From contig NZ_BAFX01000108.1 of NCBI RefSeq assembly GCF_000308815.1, positions 83,149 through 147,148 on the forward strand: a DNA stretch of 64,000 bases. The letters are read 5' to 3'. The position numbers were made by a program, and so were the translations under genes. Below the pieces are notes generated by a model, which saw nothing but the letters and a program-made list of their open reading frames with translations, was not told where the DNA came from and made no database searches. Origin of the DNA: Nocardia concava NBRC 100430 (GTDB lineage Bacteria > Actinomycetota > Actinomycetes > Mycobacteriales > Mycobacteriaceae). Of this stretch, positions 1-9,709 are shown in pieces (the stretch's first letter is position 1; the number at the start of each line of letters is the position of its first letter).

Positions 1-411
1 GGGGGACGTCACGGGCGACGACATCGTCACGGTGGATTCCTTCCTGGTTGCCGTTTTCGGTGTAATTCCAGTCGGTTTCGCGGCCGATGACGCACTGGCC
101 GTTTGAGAGGACGCGGTGGCCGGTTTAGCTGGCGCACCCGCCGGTTTGGTCTGGTTGGCGCGGGCCGGTTTGGTGAGCGTCACCTCGGTGGGGCCGAAGG
201 ACAGCACATCCTTCGAGCCGGTGGGCTTCACCTGCAGGAAATCTCCCTCGGACGGATCACCGAGGGACATCACCTTGCCGGAACGGCCTTCCGGCACACC
301 GACCGCCGACGCGGTGAACCACACCATCGGCGGACGGCCCGCGTCGATTTCCGCGGCGATCTGCCGAATCTCGGTATCCGACAAGGGCTGTGGCTTGGTA
401 CGGGTGGACAT
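1..411 (-). CDS. conserved actinobacterial protein of unknown function, N-terminal part (cut by left edge)
   Basis: The frame opens at an ATG at 411, with GGAG five bases before it, and stays open for 137 codons to the window edge, so the C-terminus is missing. Residues 1 to about 75 look like a compact small domain (for example GRPPMVWFTA and GKVMSLGDPSEGDFLQV). After that the chain becomes rich in Ala, Pro, Lys, Thr and Ser with KPAGAPAKP-like stretches, as in a flexible tail. No signal peptide is visible. I recall short proteins of this type in nocardiae and mycobacteria, possibly the DUF6319 group, but cannot confirm it. The function is unknown. Confidence 0.7.
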   Translation of the reverse strand, partial: MSTRTKPQPLSDTEIRQIAAEIDAGRPPMVWFTASAVGVPEGRSGKVMSLGDPSEGDFLQVKPTGSKDVLSFGPTEVTLTKPARANQTKPAGAPAKPATASSQTASASSAAKPTGITPKTATRKESTVTMSSPVTSP

Positions 412-595
412 GGGCACTCCGGGCGACGGGCGGACATCTGCGTGCCAAGAGCATGCACCATGGCACCGACAAATCCACATCCGGAGATTCCGCGATGCCG
501 CCGCCGTGCAGGTCAGTGAACGTTTGGCAATTCCGACCATCGAGCACGGCCGGCGCTGGAGATCCTAAGCGTCCGACCCTGTCCCCACGCAACTT

Positions 596-1006
596 TCAGA
601 GTTGTTCCACCCCACGCAGCACACACCGGACGGTCTGTGGACGGGTCACCGGATCCAGCCGCGTCTCGGTGGTGAAATCCTGGGTCGCACCCGGCGCCAC
701 CAGCACCTCGGTGCGGGTGCGTTCCAGATCCGTGGACTCGGGCGTCATGAAACTGATCACCACCAGATACCGGTGCTCGATCACATCCCGATTGCTCACC
801 ACCGCGGTCGCCTGCCACCCCGCCGAGGTCCCCGCGCACCCGGTGACGAAGGCGCTGCGCTGCATCTCCCCCGTATCCCCGGACGCCAGCTGGGTATCGA
901 CGGGCCTGGCGTGCGCGGTCTCGGAGTGGCCCGCGTGCCCGCAGCCGGTCAGCAGCGCCACGCAACCCGTGACGACACCGACTACGCCTCGGCCGGGGGT
1001 GATCAT
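596..1006 (-). CDS. small secreted lipoprotein, function unknown
   Basis: This 136-residue protein starts at an ATG preceded by GGGAG four bases upstream. It begins with a hydrophobic stretch ending in a lipobox, LTGC at residues 19-22, so Cys22 should be lipidated and the mature protein held on the outer face of the membrane. The mature part has two further Cys residues (in VTGCAGT and VRCVLRG) that could form a disulfide, and beta-type alternation (WQATAVVSNRD, RYLVVISFM), which suggests a small beta-sandwich. No catalytic motif is seen. The next gene on this strand is 185 bases downstream, so it is probably transcribed alone. Confidence 0.75.
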   Translation of the reverse strand: MITPGRGVVGVVTGCVALLTGCGHAGHSETAHARPVDTQLASGDTGEMQRSAFVTGCAGTSAGWQATAVVSNRDVIEHRYLVVISFMTPESTDLERTRTEVLVAPGATQDFTTETRLDPVTRPQTVRCVLRGVEQL

Positions 1007-1170
1007 GAAGCTCCCATTCCACCGCGCACTTCCGCCCCCGCAATCCTGTTGCGGCTGATTAGCCGCGCGCCGAGATTACCGCAGCGCCCCCGCGTGTCGT
1101 CACATGACGCGGCAGGCGTGTCGCGTGCGGAAACCGTCCGTACGCTCGCCTTTCGCGCCCGACAGGTCGC

Positions 1171-3198
1171 TTGCCTACGATCGATCGGGTGAAGATCTTG
1201 GGAGCCTGCCCACTCGACTGCCCCGACGGCTGCTCCTGGGTGGTGGACGTACAGGACGGCAAGGCGGTCGGCCTGCGCGGCAACAAGGACCATCCGGTCA
1301 CCCGCGGCGCGCTGTGCGTCAAGGTGAACCGGTACCTCGAACAGGTCCACTCCCCCGAGCGCATCACCCACCCGATGCGCCGGGTCGGGCCCAAGGGCGA
1401 GGGCCGCTTCGAGCGCATCACCTGGGACGAGGCGCTCGACGAGATCGCCACCCGCCTCACCGGCATCATCGACGAGCACGGCGGCGAGGCGATCTGGCCG
1501 TTCCACGGCACCGGCAGCCTCGGCTACCTGCAAGGGCTGGAAGGATTTTCCGGGCGGCGCTTCTTCAATGTCCTCGGTTCGTCCCTGCACGATCCGACCA
1601 TCTGCTCCATCGCGGGCAGCACCGGGCTGAAGTACACCCTCGGCACCTCGGGCGGCATGGATCCGGAGGATCTCGCGCACTCGAAGCTGATCCTGTTGTG
1701 GGGCACCAATCCGCTCAGCTCCGGTCATCACGTCTGGAAGTTCATCCAGGACAGCGGCGCGTACACCGTCGCCATCGACCCGGTGCGCACCCGCACGGCC
1801 GAACGCTGTGACGAACATCTGGCACCGCTGCCGGGCACCGATGCGGCGCTGGCGCTGGGACTCATGCATGTCATCGTGTCACTGGGCGCCGAGGACGGCG
1901 ACTTCTTGGCCGCACACACCGAGGGCTGGCCCGAATTCCGTGCGCGCGTCGAGGAATACACGCCCCAGCGCACGGCGGAGATCACCGGGCTGCCGGTGGA
2001 ACGCATTGTGGCGCTGGGCGAGCGCATCGCCGCCACCCGGCCGACCGCCATCCGCGTCTCACAGGGCATTCAGCGGCACGCGGGCGGCGGCATGGCGCTG
2101 CGCACCCTGGCCTGCCTGCCCGGCGTCACCGGCGACTGGGCGATTCCCGGTGGCGGACTGCACTATTCGACCAGCGGGCACTTCGACCTCGACGTACCCG
2201 CGGTGGCCCGCTTCGACCTGCTGCCGAACCCGGTGCGCACGCTGTCCATGACCCGCATGGGCGAGGCGCTGCTGGAAACCGCTGGGCCGCCGGTGAAAGC
2301 GCTGTTCGTGATCGCCGCCAACCCGGTCGGCTCCAATCCGGATCAGGGCCGGGTGCGGGCGGGTCTGGCGCGCGAGGATCTGTTCACCGTTGTGCTGGAA
2401 CACTTTCAGACCGATACTGCCGATTACGCCGACATCGTGCTCCCGGCCACGATGCAGCCCGAACACCTCGACGTCATCGCCGCCTACGGCAATCTCTACC
2501 TGGTCTGGAACGAGCCCGCGGTGGCCCCGCCCGGCGAATGTCTGCCCACTACCGAGACTTTCCGCCGGCTGGCTCGGCGGATGGGGCTGACCGAACCGGC
2601 GCTGTACGAATCCGACGAAGAGCTGGCGAATCAGCTGCTGAAGCAGTACGACATCGATCGGCTGCGCGCCGAGGGCTTCCTGAAGATCGAGCCGCGGCCG
2701 GTGCCCACCGACAAGCTCCGGTTCGTCTCACCGCGGGCCGCGCAGGCCGGACACGATCCGCTGGCCGGGTACACCCCACCCGCCGATCCGGGTGACGGTC
2801 TGGTGCTCATCTCGGCCGCCTCGCACTACTTCCTGAACACCACGTTCGGGTCGAATCCCGAATTGCGCAGGCGGGCGGGCGAACCCCGCGTCGCCCTGCA
2901 TCCCGACGACGCGGCGGCCCGCGGCATCTCCGACGGCGATCCGGTGACCGTCGGCAATGACCGCGGTTCCTTCGACGCGATCGCCGAGGTCTCCGACGTG
3001 GTCCGGCCGGGCGTGGCCGCGACCCAGAAGGGCCGCTGGGCCAAGCACACCGGCGGTGCGACCGTGAACGCGACCATCGCGGAACGGGATTCGGACTACG
3101 GCGGCGGCGCGGTGTTCCACGACAACCGGGTCGTGATCACTCCGCGCACCCCCGCCGCCGATCAGGCTCCGAGCGCTTCCAGCACCCTGCGAGCCTGA
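1171..3198 (+). CDS. molybdopterin oxidoreductase family protein with N-terminal 4Fe-4S site
   Basis: This 675-residue enzyme belongs to the bis-MGD molybdopterin oxidoreductase family (formate dehydrogenase, nitrate reductase and relatives). The N-terminus has Cys13, Cys17 and Cys21 (CPLDCPDGC) plus Cys49 (GALCVKV), the usual 4Fe-4S ligands. The body has the expected WDEALDEIA, GTNPLSSG and ADIVLPATMQPE signatures, and the last ~120 residues form the molybdopterin dinucleotide-binding domain. There is no Tat signal, so it should act in the cytoplasm. No electron-transfer partner lies next to it, and the substrate cannot be told. The start is a TTG at 1171; an in-frame GTG at 1189 is equally possible. 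The 3' end overlaps the convergent hydrolase gene by 37 bases. Confidence 0.88.
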   Translation: MPTIDRVKILGACPLDCPDGCSWVVDVQDGKAVGLRGNKDHPVTRGALCVKVNRYLEQVHSPERITHPMRRVGPKGEGRFERITWDEALDEIATRLTGIIDEHGGEAIWPFHGTGSLGYLQGLEGFSGRRFFNVLGSSLHDPTICSIAGSTGLKYTLGTSGGMDPEDLAHSKLILLWGTNPLSSGHHVWKFIQDSGAYTVAIDPVRTRTAERCDEHLAPLPGTDAALALGLMHVIVSLGAEDGDFLAAHTEGWPEFRARVEEYTPQRTAEITGLPVERIVALGERIAATRPTAIRVSQGIQRHAGGGMALRTLACLPGVTGDWAIPGGGLHYSTSGHFDLDVPAVARFDLLPNPVRTLSMTRMGEALLETAGPPVKALFVIAANPVGSNPDQGRVRAGLAREDLFTVVLEHFQTDTADYADIVLPATMQPEHLDVIAAYGNLYLVWNEPAVAPPGECLPTTETFRRLARRMGLTEPALYESDEELANQLLKQYDIDRLRAEGFLKIEPRPVPTDKLRFVSPRAAQAGHDPLAGYTPPADPGDGLVLISAASHYFLNTTFGSNPELRRRAGEPRVALHPDDAAARGISDGDPVTVGNDRGSFDAIAEVSDVVRPGVAATQKGRWAKHTGGATVNATIAERDSDYGGGAVFHDNRVVITPRTPAADQAPSASSTLRA

Positions 3199-4040
3199 TA
3201 GTCCGCGCCCAGCTGGTTGGGGTGGAACGGCACGGCCGGGCCGATCGGGTTGCCCGAGTACGGGAGCAGGCCCTCCACCCAGCGGGTGCCGATGGGCTGA
3301 CACGCGTCGTGCCCGGCGCTGCCGGCGTAGGTGTCGACGAACTCGACGCCGCTGCGGTCGGCGACCCGGGCGAGCATGTCGTGCATCTCGATCAGCTTGT
3401 GCCCCAGCCAGATCGCGTCCGCGTCGGAGATCGGGATCTCCGGCCAGCAGCCGCCGTCGAGGCCGATGCCCTCGAAGTAGTCGAGCAGCAGGATGCGCGC
3501 GTGCGGCGCGCGTTCACGGATGCCCGCGATGGCGGCGGCCACCCGCGGTTCGGTCCTGGCGATGTTCTGCGACATCCGGTCCACGCCGTCCACGACCATC
3601 TGGTCCAGGCACGGATTCGCGGCGGGGTCGAGGGTGACGCAGGTGCCGACGACCGCCGCGAGATCCGCGTCATTGCCGCCGATTTCGAGGGTGACCAGGT
3701 CGGTGCTCTCGCTCAGCCGGTCGAACTGCGGCGCGTTGTCGCCCAGCGCGGTGTGCTGCGGGGCGGTCATGTTCGCGGTGACCGCACCACCGCAGGTGGC
3801 GTCGCGGAACACCGGCACATTGAGCGCCGCGGCGACCTGCTTGGCGTAATTGTGGGCGCTCTGCACGCACGGCGTGGGCGTGAAGATGGTCGTGATCTGG
3901 GTGATGGTGGCGTCGGCGGCCCACGAATCACCCAGGGCCACATATTCATTGACGGCGGCGTCCGGTTCGGCCTGAGCGGCTCCGGCGGGTAGCACGACGG
4001 CGAGGGCGGCGGCGGTCAGCAGTGCGCGCGAGGTCTTCAT
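3162..4040 (-). CDS. secreted SGNH/GDSL-family hydrolase (lipase/esterase)
   Basis: This 292-residue protein has a signal peptide with cleavage expected after AQA (residues 22-24). The SGNH blocks are all present: block I with the nucleophile Ser39 in VALGDSW, block III GGND in LEIGGNDADL, and block V with the catalytic Asp/His region near the C-terminus (VPFHPNQLG). Six or more Cys residues probably form disulfides, as in the Streptomyces SGNH lipases. It should hydrolyse ester bonds of lipids or acylated carbohydrates outside the cell. The ATG at 4040 is chosen because GGGAAG lies about nine bases before it and it gives a proper signal peptide; the open frame extends further upstream without support. 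Confidence 0.88.
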   Translation of the reverse strand: MKTSRALLTAAALAVVLPAGAAQAEPDAAVNEYVALGDSWAADATITQITTIFTPTPCVQSAHNYAKQVAAALNVPVFRDATCGGAVTANMTAPQHTALGDNAPQFDRLSESTDLVTLEIGGNDADLAAVVGTCVTLDPAANPCLDQMVVDGVDRMSQNIARTEPRVAAAIAGIRERAPHARILLLDYFEGIGLDGGCWPEIPISDADAIWLGHKLIEMHDMLARVADRSGVEFVDTYAGSAGHDACQPIGTRWVEGLLPYSGNPIGPAVPFHPNQLGADYQARRVLEALGA

Positions 4041-4113
4041 AACTGTTCTTCCCGGGATCAGTCCAATACCGAATGCTGGACTGTTTTCAGCCGGAAACCT
4101 AGCAGTTGCACGC

Positions 4114-6594
4114 TCAGTTGGATACCCGGTCCGCCGCCTCCACCCGCTCGTAGCCGAGCAGGACGTCATGGGCGACCTCGCCGTCGGCGACCGTGACCCG
4201 GCTGAAGGCGGCCGGGTAGCCGCGAGCCATGACGGTGTAGCGGCCCTCGGCCAGATCCGGCACGACATAGCGGCCGCTGTCGTCGGTGCGGGTGATGGCG
4301 ATCAGATCCCCCGCCTCGTCGAGCACGGTGATCTGCGCGTCCGGCACCCCGTCGCCGCGCTCGTTGCACGCCGATCCGGCGAGCACCGCGCGCGGGGCCA
4401 ATTCGATGTCGTGACGCAGCATTCCGCTGTCCGGCACGGTGAGGGTCATGGCCGTGGGCCGCATGTGATCGGCCACCGCGACCAGCGTGTAGGTCCCGGC
4501 CAGCACGCCGCGGCAGATGAAGTCGCCCTCCGCGGTGGTGATGGCCGAGCCGACCACATCGCCGAACGCGTCGGTGAGGGTGACCGTCGCCTCGCCCAGC
4601 GGCGCGCCGCGGCCCGCCGTGCGCACCGTGCCCGACACCTCCCCGGAACCGAGCAGCTGCACATCGAGCACATGCGGGCGACCGCCGACGCTGATCGAGA
4701 CCGCGGCGGGCTGGTAGCCGAAGGCGGACACGATCAGCACATACCCGCCCGCGCGCGGGACGCCGATGCGGTAGCTCCCGTCGGGCTCGCCGATCGCCCG
4801 CGAAACTTGGTGCCCGCGTTGATCGATCAGGGTCAGCACCGCATCGGGCACGGACTGCCCGTCCTCGCGGTGCACGCAGCCCGACACCGACAGTCCCGAC
4901 GGCTCGACGTAGCGGAACTCCGGCTCCTCCGGCTCGGGTTCGGGTTCCGGCTCGGCGATTTCCTCGACCACCGCCACCGGAACATCCTGCAGCGGAATCT
5001 CTTTCATGAAGACCAGCACGAACGCCGCGGCCACCGCGACCGCCGCCGCTACGAAGAACACCCCGCCCATGGCATGGGTGAACCCGGTCAGGATGGGCGC
5101 GCGAACTTCTTCCGGCAGGGCCGCGATCCCGCTGGTATTGCTCTGGATCTGCCCGAGCTGCGCCTGGTCGAATCCCGGTGGCAGATGCCCGCCGAACGCC
5201 GCCATGATCTTGCGCGGCAACAGGTTGAACAGGATGGTCAGGAAGACCGCGACACCCAGCGTGCCGCCCATCTGCCGGAAGAAGGTGGCCGATGCGGTGG
5301 ACACGCCCATATCCATGCGCGGCCCGGCGTTCTGGGCCGCGATGATGAGCGTCTGCATGCACCCGCCCAGCCCGAAACCGATGACGCCGCAGTACAACAG
5401 CGGCTGCCACAGCGGCGAGTCGAAGCGCACCAGCGCGAACAGCACCGACCCGAGCCCGATCACCAGCGACCCGAGGATCGGCAGCGCCTTGTACCGCCCG
5501 GTGAACTTGGTGATGAGCCCGGAGATCTGCGCGCCGATCATGATGCCCACCACCAGCGGCAGCATGAAAAGCCCAGAGCGCGTGGGCGAATACCCCCGCA
5601 CCACCTGGAAGTACAAGGGCACCAGCACGATCGCGCCGAACATGGCCACGCCGACGATGAAGCCGCCCCCGATGGCGATGCTGAAGGTGCGATTGCGGAA
5701 CAGCCGCAGGGGAATCAGCGCGGCGTCCTTCATGAGGAATTCCACCAGCAGGAACAGCACCAGCCCCACGGCCGCGACGGCGTAGCAGAGCAGCGCGCGA
5801 TGCGACTGCCAGCCCCACTCGCGCCCCTGCTGGGCGACGATGAGCAGTGGAACCGTCCCCACCGCAAGGGTTATCGCGCCCAGCCAGTCGGTGCGCTGCC
5901 GGTGCCGTTCGAACGGCACGTCCAGCACCTTGCCGACGACCAGCAGCGCGAGCACGCCGATCGGCACGTTCACCAGGAACACCCAGCGCCAGCCCGAGAG
6001 TCCCAGGATGTGATCGGCATTGGAGAAGAAGCCGCCCAGCACCGGCCCGAGCACGGTGGCGATGCCGAACACCATCATGAAATAGCCCTGGTATCTGACT
6101 CTTTCGCGCGGCGGCACGATATCGCCGATGATGGTGAAGGCCAGCGACATGAGCCCGCCCGCGCCCACGCCCTGCACCGCGCGGAAGGCCGCGAGCTGAT
6201 ACATGGTGGTCGCGAAGGTGCAGGCCACCGAGCCGAGCACGAATACGCCGATGGCGATGAGGTAGCAGGGTTTCCGGCCGTAGATATCGGCGAGCTTGCC
6301 GTAGAGCGGTGTGCTGATGGTGGCGGTGATGAGGTAGGCCGTGGTGGCCCAGGCCTGTTTGTCGAAGCCGTGCAGGCTGTTGGCGATGCGGACGATCGCC
6401 ACGCTCACGATGTTCTGGTCCAGTGCCGCCAGGAACACGCCCAGCAGCAGGCCGGACAAAATGGTCATGATCTGGCGGTGCGACAGGGTGTTCTGCGATG
6501 ACAGAGTGTTCTCGGCCGATCTCTCCGCGGTAGCGGGAGCGGGCGCGACTCGAACCGGTGCTGCCAACTTCGCCTGGGTAGAGCTGTTGGTCAT
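4114..6594 (-). CDS. DHA2-type MFS drug/proton antiporter with three C-terminal carboxypeptidase-regulatory-like repeats
   Basis: This 826-residue protein starts with about 540 residues typical of the 14-helix EmrB/QacA pumps: LAALDQNIVSVAIVRIA in helix 1, GKLADIYGRKP in loop 2-3 and GPVLGGFF in helix 5 (motif C of exporters). After the last helix comes an acidic Pro/Glu linker (EPEPEPEPEEPEF) and then three similar beta-rich repeats, at about 570-640, 652-722 and 737-803. Each has the form G-x-V-x-D-A-x-(T/V)-L-x-D followed by DGSYR/EGDFI/SGRYV and G-x-Y, as in carboxypeptidase-regulatory-like domains. By the usual topology these repeats would sit in the cytoplasm. The ATG at 6594 is preferred (AAGGG eight bases upstream) over one at 6633, which has no ribosome site. 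The export substrate is unknown. Confidence 0.9.
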   Translation of the reverse strand: MTNSSTQAKLAAPVRVAPAPATAERSAENTLSSQNTLSHRQIMTILSGLLLGVFLAALDQNIVSVAIVRIANSLHGFDKQAWATTAYLITATISTPLYGKLADIYGRKPCYLIAIGVFVLGSVACTFATTMYQLAAFRAVQGVGAGGLMSLAFTIIGDIVPPRERVRYQGYFMMVFGIATVLGPVLGGFFSNADHILGLSGWRWVFLVNVPIGVLALLVVGKVLDVPFERHRQRTDWLGAITLAVGTVPLLIVAQQGREWGWQSHRALLCYAVAAVGLVLFLLVEFLMKDAALIPLRLFRNRTFSIAIGGGFIVGVAMFGAIVLVPLYFQVVRGYSPTRSGLFMLPLVVGIMIGAQISGLITKFTGRYKALPILGSLVIGLGSVLFALVRFDSPLWQPLLYCGVIGFGLGGCMQTLIIAAQNAGPRMDMGVSTASATFFRQMGGTLGVAVFLTILFNLLPRKIMAAFGGHLPPGFDQAQLGQIQSNTSGIAALPEEVRAPILTGFTHAMGGVFFVAAAVAVAAAFVLVFMKEIPLQDVPVAVVEEIAEPEPEPEPEEPEFRYVEPSGLSVSGCVHREDGQSVPDAVLTLIDQRGHQVSRAIGEPDGSYRIGVPRAGGYVLIVSAFGYQPAAVSISVGGRPHVLDVQLLGSGEVSGTVRTAGRGAPLGEATVTLTDAFGDVVGSAITTAEGDFICRGVLAGTYTLVAVADHMRPTAMTLTVPDSGMLRHDIELAPRAVLAGSACNERGDGVPDAQITVLDEAGDLIAITRTDDSGRYVVPDLAEGRYTVMARGYPAAFSRVTVADGEVAHDVLLGYERVEAADRVSN

Positions 6595-6761
6595 GTTTGG
6601 GGCCCTTGTCGGATTTTCGGCTGTCCGTGCCATGCGGTGCTACGAAAAAAGAGCTGCGGTGCTACGCGAAGAGCAATGCGGGTCAACTCGAAAAGACCAC
6701 GCCATGAAGCAATTCGGGCAGCTTACCCCTGGCTTATCGGACCCCTGACGGCAGGTGGTGG

Positions 6762-7427
6762 TTACGCCTCCGTTTGTGCGTAGAGCGGAATACCGGTGTG
6801 GAAGAAGCGAATGAGCCGCCCGATGCGCACGCAGTGGTCGGCCCCGCGCTCGAAGTGGTGGGCCAGCAGCGCGATATCGATGGCCATGGCCGAGCCGTGC
6901 GCCCAGGTGTCGTCGGCGGCCAGCTCGACCAATTGCACACGCAGTCGCTCGACGTTCTCGTCGCGCGGCACCAGCGCGCGATCGCGCGGCGGGCTCTGTG
7001 CGGCAATGGCTCCCATGGCCGTCTCCACGAGATGGGTGATGGCGCTGGACATTTCCGCGAGCAGCGCCAGGACCTGCGGCGGGGCGACCGGATTCGGGTA
7101 GCGGCGGACCACCACGTCGGCCACCCGGCTCAGCGCCCGGCTGACCGCGAGCAGGTCGTCGGCGATCTGCATGGCGGTCACCACCTGGCGCAGATCCCGG
7201 GCCACGGGGGCCTCCAGGGCCAGCAGGATGACCGACCGGTCCTCACATTTGGCGTGCTCGATCTCCACCTTCTCCTCGAGCGCGAAGACCTCGTAGGCGG
7301 CGGTCAGGTCACTGCCGGCGAGCGCGGCCGCGGCCCGCTCCGAACCCTCATGCGTCAGTCTCGCCATATGCGCGAGCTCATCGGTCAGCGCCATCAGTTC
7401 GCTGGAGAATTTGGTGCGCACTCGCAT
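6762..7427 (-). CDS. PhoU family protein
   Basis: This protein of about 221 residues is all-helical with the two PhoU three-helix repeats. The metal-binding-type patterns are visible: ALEEKVEIEHAKCEDRSVILL after the first helix pair, and DIALLAHHFERGADHCVRIGRLI in the second repeat. PhoU proteins connect the Pst phosphate transporter with the PhoR kinase, but no pst or pho gene is nearby, so its partner is elsewhere. The start at 7427 (MRVRTKF, GGCGG seven bases upstream) fits the usual PhoU N-terminus; an ATG at 7448 would add seven residues. Confidence 0.85.
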   Translation of the reverse strand: MRVRTKFSSELMALTDELAHMARLTHEGSERAAAALAGSDLTAAYEVFALEEKVEIEHAKCEDRSVILLALEAPVARDLRQVVTAMQIADDLLAVSRALSRVADVVVRRYPNPVAPPQVLALLAEMSSAITHLVETAMGAIAAQSPPRDRALVPRDENVERLRVQLVELAADDTWAHGSAMAIDIALLAHHFERGADHCVRIGRLIRFFHTGIPLYAQTEA

Positions 7428-7550
7428 ATCTTGGCCGCCAACATGCATGCCTGCACACTATCGCGGCAAAACCTTTATCCCCGAATGACTCTCGGTTCTT
7501 TTCGCTAGGTAAAAACATACCGACCAGAATTTCCCGGCAATCGGAACCCG

Positions 7551-8744
7551 GTGCGTCTCCCCGGTAAACATCGGCCCGTGCACGAGACTGACCCCGTGGC
7601 CGCCGACGACACCGCCGACACCGAAACACCCGGCCGGGCCTCGATGCCCGCCTGGCTGCCGCGGGCCATGGTGCTCGCGCTGGCCCTGCTCGGCCTGTTC
7701 GAACTCGCCAACTGGGCCGCGCATCAACTGATCGGCATCGCGATCATGATGACCGTCGCGTTCTTCGTCTCCCTGGCCATGGAACCCGCGGTGGACGGGC
7801 TGGCCGCACGCGGCGTCAATCGCGGACTGGCCACCGGCGTGGTGTTCCTCATCGTGTTCGCCTGCACCGCGGGCTTCCTCGCGACCCTGGGCGTCCTCAT
7901 GGTGGAGACCGTCGCCAATGTGGTGAGCGAACTGCCGCGGCTCATCGACGAACTGGTGGACTGGGTCAACCGCACGTTCCATCAGAACTTCACCCTGGAC
8001 CAGCTGCGGGACCGGCTGTTCAAGGACTCCGACGTGATCAACGGCTACGCCGCGCGGGCCGCGAACAATGTGTGGGGCCTGTCGAGCACGGTGCTGGGCG
8101 GGCTGGCCAAGTTCGTCACCATCGCGCTGTTCAGCGTGTACATGACCGCCGACGGTCCGAAGCTGCGGCGCGCGGTGTGCTCGCTGCTGCCGCCCGCGAA
8201 ACAGGGTGCGGTGCTGCACGCCTGGGATCTGGCCATCGAGAAGACCGGCGGCTACCTGTATTCGCGGGCGCTGCTCGCGGTCATCTCGGCCATCGCGCAC
8301 GGAGCGTTCCTGGCACTGCTGGGCATTCCGAATTCGATCGCGCTGGGCATCTGGTTCGGTGTGGTGGCCTCGTTCGTGCCGACCATCGGCACGTATCTGG
8401 CGGGCGTGCTGCCGGTCCTGGTGGCGCTCACCATCAATCCCATCGACGCGGTGTGGATCGTCATCTTCGTGGTGGTCTACCAATGGCTGCAGGACTATGT
8501 GCTGCAGCCGCGCATCACCGCCAAGACCGTGGACGTGAATCCGGCGATCGCGCTGCTGTCGGTCATCGTGGGCGGTGCGCTGCTGGGCGCGGTGGGGGCG
8601 CTGCTGGCCATTCCCGCCACCGCGACACTGCAGGCGTTCCTCGGCGAGTACGTCCCCCGCTACGAGGTGCCCGAGGATCCACGCATCGAGCGCACCGGGC
8701 GAACCCGCAAGGGGCGCACCCGGACTCGGGCCTCGAAGAGCTAG
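7551..8744 (+). CDS. AI-2E family transporter (PerM/UPF0118-type membrane protein)
   Basis: This protein of up to 397 residues has about eight membrane helices and family signatures such as IVFACTAGFL, VVASFVPTIGTYLAGVLP, WLQDYVLQPRITAKTVDVNPAIALLSVIVGG and LLAIPATATLQAFL near the end. Members range from proposed autoinducer-2 exporters to sodium/proton antiporters, so the substrate is open. The C-terminus is Arg/Lys-rich and cytoplasmic. The GTG at 7551 is the longest start; GTG codons at 7578 and 7596 are equally plausible and none has a clear ribosome site. The stop codon lies within a CTAG shared with the stop of the convergent permease gene. Confidence 0.85.
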   Translation: MRLPGKHRPVHETDPVAADDTADTETPGRASMPAWLPRAMVLALALLGLFELANWAAHQLIGIAIMMTVAFFVSLAMEPAVDGLAARGVNRGLATGVVFLIVFACTAGFLATLGVLMVETVANVVSELPRLIDELVDWVNRTFHQNFTLDQLRDRLFKDSDVINGYAARAANNVWGLSSTVLGGLAKFVTIALFSVYMTADGPKLRRAVCSLLPPAKQGAVLHAWDLAIEKTGGYLYSRALLAVISAIAHGAFLALLGIPNSIALGIWFGVVASFVPTIGTYLAGVLPVLVALTINPIDAVWIVIFVVVYQWLQDYVLQPRITAKTVDVNPAIALLSVIVGGALLGAVGALLAIPATATLQAFLGEYVPRYEVPEDPRIERTGRTRKGRTRTRASKS

Positions 8745-9616
8745 GCCGGCGCGGGCTCCTTGGTCTGCGCCCGGGCCCGCGCGGTGCCGATGATCGAGCC
8801 GAGGATCACCAGCGGGAAGCCGATGGCCATGCCCGCGGTCAGCGGCTCGTCCAGCAGCGAGACGCCGATCAGCAGGGCCACCGCGGGATTGATATAGGTG
8901 ATGACGGTGGCGCGCGACGGGCCGACCTCACCGATCAGCGCGAAGAACACCACGAACGCCAGCGCCGTGCAGATCAGGCCGAGGCCGACCACCGACCAGG
9001 TGGCGCCGGACGGGTAGTGCGACGGCAGGCGCCACAGGGCGAACGGCAGATAGATGGCGGCGGCGAACATCAGCGAGGCGGTCACCACGCCGATCGGAGG
9101 CAGCTCGGTCAGCTTGCGGTCGATGATGATCGGGCCCAGCGCATAGCCGATCACGCTCACGCCGATGGCGGCCAGCGCGCCCAGATTCGAGACGTCGATG
9201 TCCAGGCCGACCAGGGCGGTCACGCCCGCGAAGCCGATCACCAGGCCGAGGATGCGGCGCATGTCCAAGTGCTCGTGGCCCATTCGGGTGGTGATCACGA
9301 TGGCGATGAGCGGCACGGCGGCGATCAGCAGACCGACGGTCGAACTGGTCAGCTTGGTCTCGGCGTGGCCGATGAGCAGCCACGGGCCGGTGATCTCCAC
9401 GACCGTGTACACCAGCACCCAGCGCCAGCGCCGCAGCACCGGCATCAGCACCTTCAGATACAGCGCGATCGGCAGCAGCACCAGCGCGCCGAGCAGGGTC
9501 CGGCCGAAGGCCACGAACACCGGGTCGAATTCGCGCACCGCGACGCGAATCATGGCGTAGGGGACGCCCCAGATCACGCCCATGCCCAGGAACAACAGCC
9601 AGCCGCGCTTGCTCAC
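8741..9616 (-). CDS. EamA/DMT-superfamily permease
   Basis: This 291-residue protein has ten predicted membrane helices in two EamA repeats. The first begins GWLLFLGMGVIWGVPYAMIRVAV, and the second ends ITYINPAVALLIGVSLLDEPLTAGMAIG, the classic EamA end motif. Such permeases export or import metabolites; the substrate cannot be told. The GTG at 9616 is chosen because GGAAGGAG lies eight bases before it, one of the best ribosome sites in the window. The short C-terminal tail (RARAQTKEPAPA) is cytoplasmic. Confidence 0.9.
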   Translation of the reverse strand: MSKRGWLLFLGMGVIWGVPYAMIRVAVREFDPVFVAFGRTLLGALVLLPIALYLKVLMPVLRRWRWVLVYTVVEITGPWLLIGHAETKLTSSTVGLLIAAVPLIAIVITTRMGHEHLDMRRILGLVIGFAGVTALVGLDIDVSNLGALAAIGVSVIGYALGPIIIDRKLTELPPIGVVTASLMFAAAIYLPFALWRLPSHYPSGATWSVVGLGLICTALAFVVFFALIGEVGPSRATVITYINPAVALLIGVSLLDEPLTAGMAIGFPLVILGSIIGTARARAQTKEPAPA

Positions 9617-9709
9617 AACACACACTCCTTCCGATCCACCGGAGCGTATGCCACGCCGCCGACACGCTGATTCGGTCGTCCAAACGCGCTCGGTGTCCGA
9701 ACTATTTCG

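Noticed and set aside
4168..6501. A 777-codon open frame opposite the MFS gene
   Set aside because: It mirrors the real gene codon for codon, is full of His/Arg/Gly/Glu runs and has no domain; GC-rich genes leave their opposite frames open.
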